Assembly (NCBI GenBank): GCA_014238335.1
Contig: JABABI010000034.1
Span: 1 to 64,000, forward strand
Direction: 5' to 3'
DNA length: 64,000 nt
Source of the DNA: Fuerstiella sp.
Lineage (GTDB): Bacteria; Planctomycetota; Planctomycetia; Planctomycetales; Planctomycetaceae
Position numbers and translations under genes: made by a program. The notes beneath the pieces were generated by a model. That model was not told where the DNA came from. It did not search any database and was given only the letters and a program-made list of their open reading frames with translations. Positions 1 to 9,053 of this stretch are shown one piece after another. Position 1 is the stretch's first letter. Each line of letters starts with the position of its first letter.

Positions 1-340
1 TGAAATGCCCGTATTTCACGGCGATTTGAGTTCAGCGGAGTTTTTTGACCCTACCGGGCTGAATCATGGCGAGCAAGGCACTAAGAAAGGCACGCCAGTC
101 AGAGCGCTGAACGCAACCGCGAAACGTATTGCGTTGTGGATGAGCATCCGTCTCAACCGCGATACCTGGTGCTGCCGGAATCCGCCGTTGCTGACCGTCA
201 TTCCACCGTTGCAAAATGCTTCCCCGGTGGTCTCATTCTGGCGTCAAGAGTCGACTAAAGACGCAATTGGCGTCTTAACTGCTGTCCGTTAAGGTGTCCA
301 ACGAAAAAACGCTGACCAAGCTTGGCCAGCGTTTTCAGAG
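1..340. other. No supported gene; small hairpin near 258-276
   Basis: I see no protein family in this stretch. Open frames of 95 residues (plus strand) and 60 residues (minus strand) overlap each other, and neither has a recognisable motif, signal peptide or ribosome site. A 7-bp perfect inverted repeat (AAGACGC at 258-264, GCGTCTT at 270-276, five-base loop) could be a weak transcript end for something outside the window, but it has no T-tract. Confidence 0.4.
305..335 (-). terminator. Rho-independent terminator after tRNA-Pro
   Basis: Read on the minus strand, an AACGCTGGCCAAGC / GCTTGGTCAGCGTT inverted repeat (one G-T mismatch) is followed by a run of T. It begins a few bases downstream of the 3' end of the tRNA-Pro gene, where an intrinsic terminator for the tRNA transcript would be expected. 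The A-run on the other flank means it could also work for rightward transcription. Confidence 0.8.
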
Positions 341-415
341 TCGGGGCGACATGATTCGAACATGCGACCTCCTGGTCCCAAACCAGGCGCTCTAGCCAGG
401 CTGAGCTACGCCCCG
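341..415 (-). tRNA. tRNA-Pro, anticodon UGG
   Basis: The minus strand reads as a complete 75-base cloverleaf. The acceptor stem pairs CGGGGCG with CGCCCCG, the D-arm contains TAGCTCAGCCTGG, the anticodon stem-loop is CCTGGTTTGGGACCAGG with anticodon TGG, and the T-arm contains the standard GTTCGAATC. The 3' CCA is not encoded and must be added after transcription. UGG decodes CCA and other proline codons. The gene lies downstream of uvrA on the same strand, with about 170 bases between them, and a strong terminator follows it. Confidence 0.95.
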
Positions 416-542
416 GGGCGTTGTTTTTCTTCGTTCACCGTCTGACACACTTGAAACCAAAGTGGTTCGCAGCAGCCACCGTGAACAGTCCAAGGGTCGG
501 AAGTCTAGCCGGGGGACTGGCCTCTTTCCAGAGCCACACCGG

Positions 543-563
543 ATTATTCTCACTCAGAATAAT
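543..563 (-). terminator. Possible weak terminator hairpin after uvrA
   Basis: A perfect 8-bp inverted repeat (ATTATTCT / AGAATAAT, five-base loop) starts 20 bases past the uvrA stop codon on the minus strand. The stem is AT-rich and no T-tract follows, so it may only pause transcription or protect the mRNA end. Transcription could then read on into tRNA-Pro. Confidence 0.3.
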
Positions 564-582
564 GCACTCCCCGATTGTGACG

Positions 583-3276
583 TCAGGAATGGCTGGAATT
601 GCCGGAAACCAGAAACGGACCGGTCAGACTCTGGGGTGTCGCTGCGATGACCTCTGGCGGCCCCTGGGCCACGATTGATCCACCAGCCAGCGCACTTTCC
701 GGGCCAATGTCGATGATCCAGTCGCTCGCTGCCATGACGTCCACATTGTGTTCGACAACGATGACGCTGTGTCCGGCAACCACCAGACTTCGCAGCAAAG
801 TGTTCAGATACAGGACGTCCTGAGGGTGCAGACCACTGGTCGGTTCATCAAGGATGTACAGCGTTTTCTCAGCACGATCGGCGGCCAGCTCCGTCGCAAG
901 ACGAACCCGCTGGGCTTCGCCCCCGGAAAATGTCGCCGATGGCTGCCCCAACGTCAGATATCCCAAACCCACGCTCTGCAACGTTTGCAGCAGTTTCCGC
1001 AGCGCAGAAAATTCGCTGAAGAACTCACACGCCTCATCAACCCTCATCGCCAGCACATCGGCCACGTTCTTTTCCGCAAAGTGAATCAACAGAGTTGCCC
1101 GGTTAAATCGGTGGCCACCGCATTCCGGGCAATTGACGACCACGTCCGGCAGAAAACTCATCTGCAGATCCCGAAGTCCCGTTCCCTTGCAGACCGCACA
1201 ACGACCATCGCCGGAATTAAAACTGAATCGTCCCGCCGCATAGCCTCGAGCCCTTGCTTCGCGTGTCTTGGCAAATATTCTTCTGACGTCGTTCCACAGT
1301 TTGCTGTACGTGGCGATGCAGGACCGACGTGTGCCGGACAACGGACGATTGTCAACGGCCACGACACGCTGCAGCTGTTCCACCCCGTCAACGCCATCAC
1401 AATTTGTGTCAGCCGCTGCCAGCGAGCTGTCCAAATTCCTGTTGAGGTAAGCGGCAACGATTGGCAGCAACGTGTCAATAATGAGTGAGCTCTTCCCGGA
1501 CCCGCTGACTCCCGTGACGCACACCAGTTTGTTCAACGGAATGCTGACAGTCACGTTTTTCAGGTTGTTGCAACGTGCGCCGCGAACGGTCAGTTCCTGT
1601 GGAGAGCTTTCATTTTCAGTGGAAAAAAGCTGACCTTGCGTCGTGGAGCCATTGGCAACGGTCTGCGGTCTGATATCCTGGTTTACTTCTCGACTGTTGA
1701 GCGCGGCAGAAGCCGGAGTGCCCCCGCCAATTTCGCCGCGAAGATAACGGCTGGTAGGCGTGTCAGATGTCTCTGCGACGTCGGCTGGGCTTGCGGCGCA
1801 CAGCAATCGGCCGCCCTCCACACCGGCTCCTGGACCAAGATCGACCAGAAAGTCTGCCGCTCGCATGATCAGGCCATCGTGTTCAACAATGACGACTGTG
1901 GCTCCGGAATCACGGATATCGAACAGCGTCTGCAGCAGATTCTGAGTGTCACGGGGATGCAGGCCGGCCGTCGGTTCGTCCAGTATGAAGCAGGCGCCGT
2001 GAAGTCCCGTGCCCAGACATGCGGCCAGACGTGCCCGTTGAAATTCACCGCCGGAAAGACTTCGCGTGGGACGATTAAGGGTGAGATACCCAATTCCGGC
2101 CTGCTGCAGACATTTCAGCCGTCGCTGAATGTCAGGAAGTATCTTTGCTGCAACCAGGGTGGCTTCGTTTGAGAGACCTTCCGCGGAATTCCTGCCAGCA
2201 GCGTCCGCAGCACCAGGGACAGTCGATTCCCAGAACAGCAGACGCGTCAGGGCATCGTCGACACTCAGTGATGTGAAGTCGGCGATCGATTCACCACGAA
2301 ACGTAATGCCGCGTGAGAACGGTTGCAGACGCGATCCGTCACACGCAGGGCACGGAGCCTGCCGGAATACGGTGATGTCGGCAACGTCGGCAACAATTCC
2401 AGTCACTCCAAACCCTTCACAATCAGGGCATGCTCCACGAACACTGTTAAAGCTGAACGTACTCGGCTCCGGCGGCGGAAAGCTGAGATCACAATCGGAA
2501 CAACTGAATTTTGTGCTGAAAAATCGATCGCACCACTGTCCGTTGATCTGCTCGCAGACCACACATGTGCCATCACTTTCCCGGACGGCCAGATGAACGG
2601 ACTCACGCAGTCGCTGATCGATCCCGTCCTTCACAATGATTCGATCAATCACGGCATCGACATTGTGTTCTTTGCGGGCAGAAAGGTTCGGCACATCGGC
2701 GATATCCAGCAGTTCACCGTCCACGCGAACGCGGACGAAACCGTTTCGGCTGATGCGTTCGAACACGTCCTTATGACCGCCTCGCCGGGCACGAACCATG
2801 GGCGACAGCACCATCAGCTTTGAACGCTCGGGCAGGCGCAGCAGTCGCTCCACGATCTGATCAACAGACTGTCTCTTCACGGATTTACCGCACTCTGTGC
2901 AGTGAGCCGTACCGGCTCGCGCGAAGAGCAGACGCAGGTAGTCGTAGATGTCCGTTGTGATGGCCAGCGTACTGCGAGCAGGGGCGGTGGTGACCCGCTG
3001 ATCAACGCACACGGTCGGCGGCAGACCGCTGACTTCGTCCACTTCGGGACGCGGCAGTTGTTTCAGGAGTGTTCGTGTATGGACGGATACACTTTCCAGA
3101 TATCGTCGCTGACCTTCCGCGAACAGCGTATCAAATGCCAACGAACTCTTGCCTGACCCACTGACACCGGTCATCACGATCAGTTTGCCCAGCGGCAGAT
3201 CGATACTGACATTCTGCAGGTTGTGCGTTCTGGCGCCGCGAATCCGTATGGACGGTGGCGTCTCAACGCGAGTCAT
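583..3276 (-). CDS. uvrA: UvrA-family excinuclease ABC subunit A
   Basis: DNA-damage recognition ATPase of nucleotide excision repair; in the family a UvrA dimer scans DNA and loads UvrB. The 897 residues carry two ABC modules: Walker A motifs GVSGSGKSS at residues 37-45 and again near 590, signatures LSGGEFQR and FSGGEAQR, and Walker B regions FILDEPTAGLHP and YILDEPTSGLHP. Zinc-finger cysteine pairs occur near residues 129, 262-290 and 692-715. It is about 40-50 residues shorter than typical UvrA and diverges in several conserved stretches (TAPARST where HNPRST is usual), so it may be a UvrA paralogue. The start ATG overlaps the stop of the upstream phosphatase gene as ATGA, which implies translational coupling. 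Confidence 0.88.
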   Translation of the reverse strand: MTRVETPPSIRIRGARTHNLQNVSIDLPLGKLIVMTGVSGSGKSSLAFDTLFAEGQRRYLESVSVHTRTLLKQLPRPEVDEVSGLPPTVCVDQRVTTAPARSTLAITTDIYDYLRLLFARAGTAHCTECGKSVKRQSVDQIVERLLRLPERSKLMVLSPMVRARRGGHKDVFERISRNGFVRVRVDGELLDIADVPNLSARKEHNVDAVIDRIIVKDGIDQRLRESVHLAVRESDGTCVVCEQINGQWCDRFFSTKFSCSDCDLSFPPPEPSTFSFNSVRGACPDCEGFGVTGIVADVADITVFRQAPCPACDGSRLQPFSRGITFRGESIADFTSLSVDDALTRLLFWESTVPGAADAAGRNSAEGLSNEATLVAAKILPDIQRRLKCLQQAGIGYLTLNRPTRSLSGGEFQRARLAACLGTGLHGACFILDEPTAGLHPRDTQNLLQTLFDIRDSGATVVIVEHDGLIMRAADFLVDLGPGAGVEGGRLLCAASPADVAETSDTPTSRYLRGEIGGGTPASAALNSREVNQDIRPQTVANGSTTQGQLFSTENESSPQELTVRGARCNNLKNVTVSIPLNKLVCVTGVSGSGKSSLIIDTLLPIVAAYLNRNLDSSLAAADTNCDGVDGVEQLQRVVAVDNRPLSGTRRSCIATYSKLWNDVRRIFAKTREARARGYAAGRFSFNSGDGRCAVCKGTGLRDLQMSFLPDVVVNCPECGGHRFNRATLLIHFAEKNVADVLAMRVDEACEFFSEFSALRKLLQTLQSVGLGYLTLGQPSATFSGGEAQRVRLATELAADRAEKTLYILDEPTSGLHPQDVLYLNTLLRSLVVAGHSVIVVEHNVDVMAASDWIIDIGPESALAGGSIVAQGPPEVIAATPQSLTGPFLVSGNSSHS

Positions 3277-4205
3277 GGCTTAGCCTCCCTTGCCGGAACC
3301 GCAACAAAGTGGTCCGCCAGCAGCGATCGTTCTCCGTCGAATCGATAGGCGCAAAGGAATCCGTGTTTAGCGACGCTGTAGTCGAGACACGCGATATTCG
3401 GCCTGAGCGGTGTCGGAGTCGCATGTGGCAGCCAGTAGTGCCCCACGAAAACAGGAGGCTCGTCGGAAGAGTAGGGCACTGCTGGCGCATTGGAGGAAAT
3501 CGGTTCTCCGGGAAGCCCGGGATTCGCTGGCAATCCGTAGGACGCCCACGTCTCGCCTGTCGGTTCATCAAACCAGCGAATGCGAATGCGACGCCGCACG
3601 TTTCCTTCCTTGTCTGTCACTGTCACTCCGTCGGGCAGGGCAAGTTCCGGCCCCTTCATCACACACTCCACAGCCTCAAACAGCGGATGGCCGGGTGCAG
3701 TCGCATCTGTCAGGAACGCAGCCGTAAAACGGCCGTCGCTTCTGATCGAATCGTTGATCGTCTCGATACCCGCAGCATGCCAGCAGGCATGGACGACTCG
3801 AAGATTGCCCAGGTCCAAAGCCGGTGGCAGTGTGCGAAACCATTCCAGAGCGGTCGTGAGCTCTGCGTCCGTGAACTGTTGCAATGTCTGAATGTGCTGA
3901 CGTTCATTCTTCTTCGAGTGAACGCGGAGGAACTGATTCGGCGCTACGGGATCGGGCGTGTGATACGCCAGAGCGTTGAACTCGTGGTTACCCATCACGG
4001 CCAGTGCCGCGTCGCTCTCAGCCATCGATCTGGCGATGCGCACGACGTCCGGAATATTGGGGCCACGATCGACAAAGTCGCCGCAGAATATAACACGGCG
4101 AGTCGGGTGACGAAAACAGCCGGACTGTTCCGAATACCCCATTTTCGTCAGCAACTCGACCAGTTCATCCGCGTGACCGTGAATGTCTCCTATGATGTCA
4201 AACAT
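3273..4205 (-). CDS. PrpE-like metallophosphoesterase
   Basis: Calcineurin-like phosphoesterase of 310 residues. All core metal motifs are visible: GDIHG at residues 6-10, GDFVDRG at 42-48 and GNHE at 72-75. The closest recognisable group is the PrpE / bis(5'-nucleosyl)-tetraphosphatase and Ser/Thr-phosphatase-like branch, which acts on dinucleoside polyphosphates or phosphoproteins in the cytoplasm. The true substrate cannot be read from sequence. Its stop codon overlaps the start of uvrA by four bases, and the acyltransferase gene ends 70 bases upstream, so it lies inside a leftward transcription unit. A link between nucleotide signalling and the repair gene is only inferred from that coupling. 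Confidence 0.8.
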   Translation of the reverse strand: MFDIIGDIHGHADELVELLTKMGYSEQSGCFRHPTRRVIFCGDFVDRGPNIPDVVRIARSMAESDAALAVMGNHEFNALAYHTPDPVAPNQFLRVHSKKNERQHIQTLQQFTDAELTTALEWFRTLPPALDLGNLRVVHACWHAAGIETINDSIRSDGRFTAAFLTDATAPGHPLFEAVECVMKGPELALPDGVTVTDKEGNVRRRIRIRWFDEPTGETWASYGLPANPGLPGEPISSNAPAVPYSSDEPPVFVGHYWLPHATPTPLRPNIACLDYSVAKHGFLCAYRFDGERSLLADHFVAVPAREAKP

Positions 4206-4275
4206 ACTGATGTGGTGTCATGCCAGTTAATCAAGATCGCCGACATCGGAGTCCGCTGAGTTTCAGTGCCTCGGC

Positions 4276-5235
4276 TTACGCGGCCTGCCTGTTCTGTTTC
4301 GACTGCTTCACCCGTGGCGGTGACTTCCAGCGACGATGTACCCAGAAGTATTGCTCAGGGGCCCTGCGAATGAGCGACTCCAAAGCCGTCGTGAATCGCT
4401 GAGTGATCCGTACCACTGCGTCGGCGGTGGTGAAGTCTCGGCTGTCAATAACGTCCTCGGTAGCCAGTTCGAACTGCGTCCAGCGACTGTTGTATTGTTC
4501 GTCGTCGGGAAGTCTCCATGCTCCACCGACCACAATAACGGCATCATACTGAAGAGCCAGCAGGGCGATGGATTTAAATGTGGATGCTGGCTTGCCGAAG
4601 AAATCGACAAAGACGCCGCGCCCGCCCGCATCCTGATCACACAACAGCGAAATACTGCGTCCTGCTGAAAGCTCTTCAACAAGTTGGGTACTGGCACCGG
4701 ATTTTGAGATCGTCCAGTTGCCCGTGGCTTCTCGAAAACGCCTGAACCATGCATGCAGCCACGGATTATCCAGATCTCGAGCGACGACACCCATCGGAAA
4801 ATCGAAGTGACCAAAAGTGTTTACCGAGATTTCCCAGTTGCCGAAGTGACCTCCGAGAAACAGCACTGGCCGGCCGGTCGCGACGGCCTGAATGCATTTT
4901 TCGCGCTGATAGAATCGAAGCACGTCGGTGCAGTTATACAGACGAAAACGACGTTCCAGTTGAACGATCTCACACACCATGCGAAACAAATGCCGCCACA
5001 TCCCATAAATGATGCGATCAACCTGGGCGTCAGGAAACTGTTTGCCAAAGGCCTGACGAATATTCTCTGCGGAAACACTGTATCGAGTCATTTCCTGTGG
5101 CACAACGCAGTGCACGAACCATGCCGCAGCATTCGCACACCGCTGGACGGAGCTCACTGGAAGGCACCGCAACGCAAAAAGAACGGCGCAAAAGAATGCG
5201 TATTCACAGAGGTATCTGACTTTGCGGGCGTCCAT
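4276..5235 (-). CDS. LpxL/HtrB-like lipid acyltransferase
   Basis: Member of the lysophospholipid/lipid A late acyltransferase family (LpxL, LpxM), which transfers an acyl chain from acyl-ACP to a lipid A precursor at the inner membrane. Supporting features are the catalytic-type motif GHFGNWE near residue 130, CDQDAGGRG with the following F(V)DFFGKPA block typical of LpxL proteins, and a hydrophobic N-terminal segment (residues about 6-22) matching the usual membrane anchor. Length is 319 residues, normal for the family. I start at the ATG at 5233-5235; an in-frame TTG five codons upstream has no ribosome site. It follows ugd by 93 bases on the same strand, which suggests a role in envelope lipid or lipopolysaccharide synthesis. 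Confidence 0.8.
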   Translation of the reverse strand: MDARKVRYLCEYAFFCAVLFALRCLPVSSVQRCANAAAWFVHCVVPQEMTRYSVSAENIRQAFGKQFPDAQVDRIIYGMWRHLFRMVCEIVQLERRFRLYNCTDVLRFYQREKCIQAVATGRPVLFLGGHFGNWEISVNTFGHFDFPMGVVARDLDNPWLHAWFRRFREATGNWTISKSGASTQLVEELSAGRSISLLCDQDAGGRGVFVDFFGKPASTFKSIALLALQYDAVIVVGGAWRLPDDEQYNSRWTQFELATEDVIDSRDFTTADAVVRITQRFTTALESLIRRAPEQYFWVHRRWKSPPRVKQSKQNRQAA

Positions 5236-5328
5236 GCCTGGTCGTTCCAAAATTCGTTGCTGTCGCTGGCGCGCTGAAGTCTAGCGCACTTTGCTGCCGT
5301 TCGCCAGACCGGCCTGTGCTCTTCGCCG

Positions 5329-6663
5329 TTAGTGCACAGGAACCTGTTGTTCCAATGGCAATGCCGCCAGTCCGATTCCCGAATAGTAAAATCCGTGGCG
5401 CGCCATCTGATGGCGATCATACAGATTGCGACCGTCGAAAATCACCGGAGCGTTCATCTTCAACTTGATATAGTCAAAGTCCGGACTGCGGAATTCGTTC
5501 CACTCTGTCACAATGGCCAGGGCGTCAGCCCCGTCGCACGCATCATAGTGGTGCTGGCAGTAGGTGATACTGTCGCCAAGTTCCTGCCTCACGTTTTCCA
5601 CAGCCACCGGGTCAGATGCCTGAACGCTGGCGCCGGCTTCCAGCAGCGAACGGATCAGGATCAAGGCCGGTGCCTCACGAATGTCGTCAGTACGAGGCTT
5701 AAACGAAAGTCCCCAGACCGCGATCGTTTTGCCGGACACGTCTCCGCCGAAGTAAGTCTTCAGTTTTGTAAACAACACGTTTTTCTGTTCATTGTTGGTT
5801 TCGTCGACGGTGCGCAGAATCCGAGGCTCAATACCATTGACATCGGCGACGGCGGCAAGTGCACGTACGTCTTTAGGAAAACAGGAACCGCCGTATCCGA
5901 CACCAGGGAACAGAAATGAAAAGCCGATTCGAGCGTCGTGACCAATACCTTTGCGCACCTCGTTGATGTCAGCATTTACTTTTTCGCAGATGTTGGCAAT
6001 CTCGTTGATGAAGCTGATCTTAGTCGCCAGCATGCAGTTGGCTGCGTACTTGACCATTTCCGCACTTTCAATTCCCATGGAAATAAATGGTTTTTCCGTG
6101 CGCAAGAATGTCTTGTACAGCTCGTTCAGAATGTCGGCGGCGGTTTGTTCGTCAACGCCCACGACGACTCGGTCCGGTTTGGTGAAGTCATCGATTGCGG
6201 CGCCTTCCTTTAGAAACTCCGGATTTGAGGCTGAGAAAAAGGGTGTCTCCGTTTTTGCCTCAATCCATGCCCGAACCTGTCGATTGGTCCCTACGGGAAC
6301 GGTACTCTTGCAGATAACAACAGCGCCTTCGTCCAGGTGCGGAGCCATTTGCTCGGCCGCACTTTGAACGTATTTAAGATCGGCCGCTCCATTATTGTCC
6401 TGCGGTGTACCAACGCAGATGAAGACGCATTTCGCGCCACGTATGGCTTCCGCGTAATCCGTCGTAAACAACAAGCGACCAGCCACCGCGTTACGTTTTA
6501 CGAGTTCGTTCAACCCCGGTTCATAAATGGGAACGCCACCGCCGTTCAGCAGGTCCACCTTCTTCTGGTCGACGTCCAGACACGTGACGTCGTTACCACT
6601 TTCGGCGAAACAGGTGCCGGTCACGAGACCTACGTAACCGGTCCCAATCATCGTTACTTTCAT
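5329..6663 (-). CDS. ugd: UDP-glucose 6-dehydrogenase
   Basis: Oxidises UDP-glucose to UDP-glucuronate with two NAD+, supplying acidic sugars for surface polysaccharides. The protein has 444 residues, the usual length. An N-terminal Rossmann motif GTGYVGLVTG is at residues 7-16, the catalytic cysteine lies in GVGYGGSCFPKD near residue 260, and a C-terminal UDP-binding domain follows (GLSFKPRTDDIREAP). An AGGA ribosome site sits about seven bases before the ATG. It lies between the GT2 and acyltransferase genes on the same strand, consistent with a glycan or glycolipid cluster. Confidence 0.95.
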   Translation of the reverse strand: MKVTMIGTGYVGLVTGTCFAESGNDVTCLDVDQKKVDLLNGGGVPIYEPGLNELVKRNAVAGRLLFTTDYAEAIRGAKCVFICVGTPQDNNGAADLKYVQSAAEQMAPHLDEGAVVICKSTVPVGTNRQVRAWIEAKTETPFFSASNPEFLKEGAAIDDFTKPDRVVVGVDEQTAADILNELYKTFLRTEKPFISMGIESAEMVKYAANCMLATKISFINEIANICEKVNADINEVRKGIGHDARIGFSFLFPGVGYGGSCFPKDVRALAAVADVNGIEPRILRTVDETNNEQKNVLFTKLKTYFGGDVSGKTIAVWGLSFKPRTDDIREAPALILIRSLLEAGASVQASDPVAVENVRQELGDSITYCQHHYDACDGADALAIVTEWNEFRSPDFDYIKLKMNAPVIFDGRNLYDRHQMARHGFYYSGIGLAALPLEQQVPVH

Positions 6664-6791
6664 CGGTCAATCCTCTTGCATTTTCTGCATCCGGTCGAAC
6701 CGGACTTCTCAAATTATTGTGCTCTCGCACCGGTTATCAGCGCGGAATCATGGAATGATGATTCGAGGTTGTCGCGGCTGACACCGCTATA

Positions 6792-7883
6792 CTAGTTCCG
6801 AACACCTTGCAGGTGTTGATCAACATCAGGCGACCCCGGACGATTCCAGCGAATGTCAACATCTTCAAGAATGTCGTGAAAATCACCAGAGACAGCATTC
6901 GAGTGTCGATCAGCAGATGCCACGCCGTTCCTCACTTGATCTGTCACGAAAATCGGTCTGGCCCGAACCTGATCGTAAATTCGTATCACGTATTCACCCA
7001 GCACGCTGATTCCAAATGCGTTCAGAGCGCCAAAGAACGATGCCGTAATTATAATGGATGCCCACCCGGGAATTGCGAATCCGGTGAGCGCCTTGTGATA
7101 CAGAACGAAGCCGACGGACGTAAGGCACACCACCAACGACACCGCGGCAATACCGTAGAAAAGTGTCAGTGGGAACGAAGAAAAAGAGAAGATGGCGGTC
7201 TTGGCGAGTTTAAACAGCCCCAACAGGGAAACTCGTGGATTATCGTCGTGACGTGGCAGACGTTCCACTGGGATTCCCGTCTGACGAAACCCCGTCCAGC
7301 TGCGAAGACCAGGCAGGTATCGTTCGCGTTCGGGAAGACTCAGCATCGCGTCGACGACGCTGCGATCCATCAGGCTGAAGTTGCCAGCGTCATCAGGAAT
7401 TTTACTTTCGGCGACGGCGTTCAGCACGCGATAGAAGCCGTGAAACAGAATGCGTTTCGCTAACGACTCTTTACGATTGACTCGCTGAGCATAAACAACG
7501 TCGAAACCGGATTCCCATTGCTCCAGAAATTCCGTGAGCGCGCCCGGATCATCCTGTAGATCGGAATCCATCAGAATTACGACGTCACCATTCGCATGCT
7601 GCAGACCGGCATGCACTGCAGCCTGATGTCCAAAGTTGCGGGACAGGTGAACGACGACGATTCGTTCGTCCTGACCTGCCAGATCGTCCAGCAGTTCGCG
7701 ACTTCCGTCCGCAGAGCCGTCGTTCACGTAAACGATTTCGCAAGTGCGGCAGCAGGTTTCCAGTACGTCGCGCACGGCAACGGTCAGCTGTCGCAGAATG
7801 GCGGCCTCATTAAAAACGGGCAGCACAACCGAAACAAAGCAGGCACGACGGTCTCGAATTGGTGCGTCGGTCACGGCAATCAT
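6792..7883 (-). CDS. GT2 glycosyltransferase, GtrB/ArnC/DPM1 type
   Basis: Membrane-bound family 2 glycosyltransferase that in relatives transfers a sugar from a nucleotide donor to polyprenyl phosphate. The GT-A fold motifs are VSVVLPVFNE near the N-terminus, VNDGSADGS and the metal-binding DSDLQDD near residue 105. Two hydrophobic segments near residues 245-275 and 285-315 follow, then the RIYDQVRARP ending typical of GtrB/ArnC-like enzymes. I place the start at the ATG at 7881-7883, which overlaps the stop of the upstream methyltransferase as ATGA; the open frame extends 20 codons further upstream inside that gene. Length is then 363 residues. The donor may be made by the neighbouring ugd, but this is inferred. 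Confidence 0.88.
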   Translation of the reverse strand: MIAVTDAPIRDRRACFVSVVLPVFNEAAILRQLTVAVRDVLETCCRTCEIVYVNDGSADGSRELLDDLAGQDERIVVVHLSRNFGHQAAVHAGLQHANGDVVILMDSDLQDDPGALTEFLEQWESGFDVVYAQRVNRKESLAKRILFHGFYRVLNAVAESKIPDDAGNFSLMDRSVVDAMLSLPERERYLPGLRSWTGFRQTGIPVERLPRHDDNPRVSLLGLFKLAKTAIFSFSSFPLTLFYGIAAVSLVVCLTSVGFVLYHKALTGFAIPGWASIIITASFFGALNAFGISVLGEYVIRIYDQVRARPIFVTDQVRNGVASADRHSNAVSGDFHDILEDVDIRWNRPGSPDVDQHLQGVRN

Positions 7884-8605
7884 TTTCGAAGAACTCCAGC
7901 CAGTGACAGTCCGGCCGGAACGGGCAGCTTTCCCATACACCATCGCTCTGCAGCCGCCGCCGACAAAAGAGCCTGATTCGTAAATTGTGAAACCTTCGGA
8001 AAATCGGGTTCCTCACGCGTGGGGAAAGCCCTTTCCCAGCCACGAACCGCCATCGCGGCCGGCAGAGTAAAACTGTTCCAGTGATTCAGCCACTGCACCC
8101 GGAACCCCGCCTCATTGGCATGTCGGCGAAACTCTCTGGCAGTGTACCGCCGAAAATGACCGAGCTGCACATCCCAGCGGCTGAACAGCCACGGATAGGC
8201 CGGCACGGTCACAATGACAGCACCGTCGTCCGCCAGCGCCCGATGCACGTGCTGCAGTACCTCGACCGGAAACTCAACGTGCTCCAGAACATCCAGCAGA
8301 ACGACCGCCTTCAGACCACCGTCCTCAACAGGCCACCTGTCTTCCAGATCGTGAATATGCACATCTTCTACCCCGCGGCTGCGGACGTGTTCAACCGATT
8401 CGGCCATCAAATCAAAGCCCATCACATCGTATCCGAGCTTCTGAAATTCGATCAGGTTGCGACCGGAACCTATGCCGCCTTCGGCCAGACGTCCCGGTGG
8501 CGGGCAGTGCTTCTGCAACAGTCGAGTCACCAATTTCCGCTTAGCGACGTGCCACCAATAGCTGTCCTCAAGGTCGACGAGTTCTTTCAGGTGGCTGGCG
8601 TGCAT
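7880..8605 (-). CDS. SAM-dependent methyltransferase (class I)
   Basis: Cytoplasmic class I methyltransferase of 241 residues. The SAM-binding motif appears as GGIGSGRN at residues 43-50, followed by an acidic residue after the second strand (VMGFDLM) and the post-II motif VVLLDVLEHV near residue 110. HFRRYTAREF near the middle is common in sugar or polyprenyl-linked methyltransferases encoded next to GT2 enzymes. The start is the ATG at 8603-8605; an upstream in-frame TTG adds nine poorly supported residues. It overlaps the GT2 gene by four bases, so the two are translationally coupled and probably act on the same glycan or lipid-linked intermediate. Confidence 0.85.
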   Translation of the reverse strand: MHASHLKELVDLEDSYWWHVAKRKLVTRLLQKHCPPPGRLAEGGIGSGRNLIEFQKLGYDVMGFDLMAESVEHVRSRGVEDVHIHDLEDRWPVEDGGLKAVVLLDVLEHVEFPVEVLQHVHRALADDGAVIVTVPAYPWLFSRWDVQLGHFRRYTAREFRRHANEAGFRVQWLNHWNSFTLPAAMAVRGWERAFPTREEPDFPKVSQFTNQALLSAAAAERWCMGKLPVPAGLSLAGVLRK

Positions 8606-9053
8606 GTGGATGTGGTTTCCGAGGCAGAGCAAATTCCCAATGAAACTCTTTTGCCGCAGCGCAGAGTACCGGTCCCATAGACGAAGCTACCACCTGTGCG
8701 AGTTCGCGCCGGACGGACGTCTGCAGCGGCAACGTATTGTGCGGATGTTCCGGAAAGTAAGACGGTCGTGCACATTATGTTGATTTTTGGCAACGTCGGT
8801 CCATGTGTGGGCTGTTCTGTAAGGCCTTGCAGGTCGCAGAACCCACACAATCCTCATTGCCTGAACAGCCGGGGCCTGCGATGAGCGTGTTGCCAAAACG
8901 CAACACACCGGCGGTTTCGAATTGACGAACTCAACACAGTGACACAGAGTTTCACTGTCAAACGACGAGCGAGGCCCGGCATTATTAACAAGGACGAGAG
9001 GACGTCGCAGGCACGATCACTGACAAGACACTCAATTCTGCCCTGGACCATCA
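8606..9053. other. Divergent intergenic region, possible hairpin
   Basis: About 450 bases separate the leftward methyltransferase from the rightward GT-C glycosyltransferase, so both promoters are expected here, although I cannot name convincing -35/-10 boxes. A long inverted repeat, TGTGTGGG at 8804-8811 against CCCACACA at 8842-8849, with an inner TTCTG/CAGAA pair, could be an operator or a leader hairpin. No coding frame here resembles a known protein. Confidence 0.4.

Noticed and set aside
5..292. A 95-codon plus-strand frame at the left edge
   Set aside because: No motif, signal peptide or ribosome site, and it overlaps a minus-strand frame of similar quality.
748..1488. A 246-codon plus-strand frame inside uvrA
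   Set aside because: Antisense shadow of the strongly supported UvrA gene.
3255..4259. A 334-codon plus-strand frame over the phosphatase gene
   Set aside because: Antisense to a gene with complete metallophosphoesterase motifs; its own translation has no motif.
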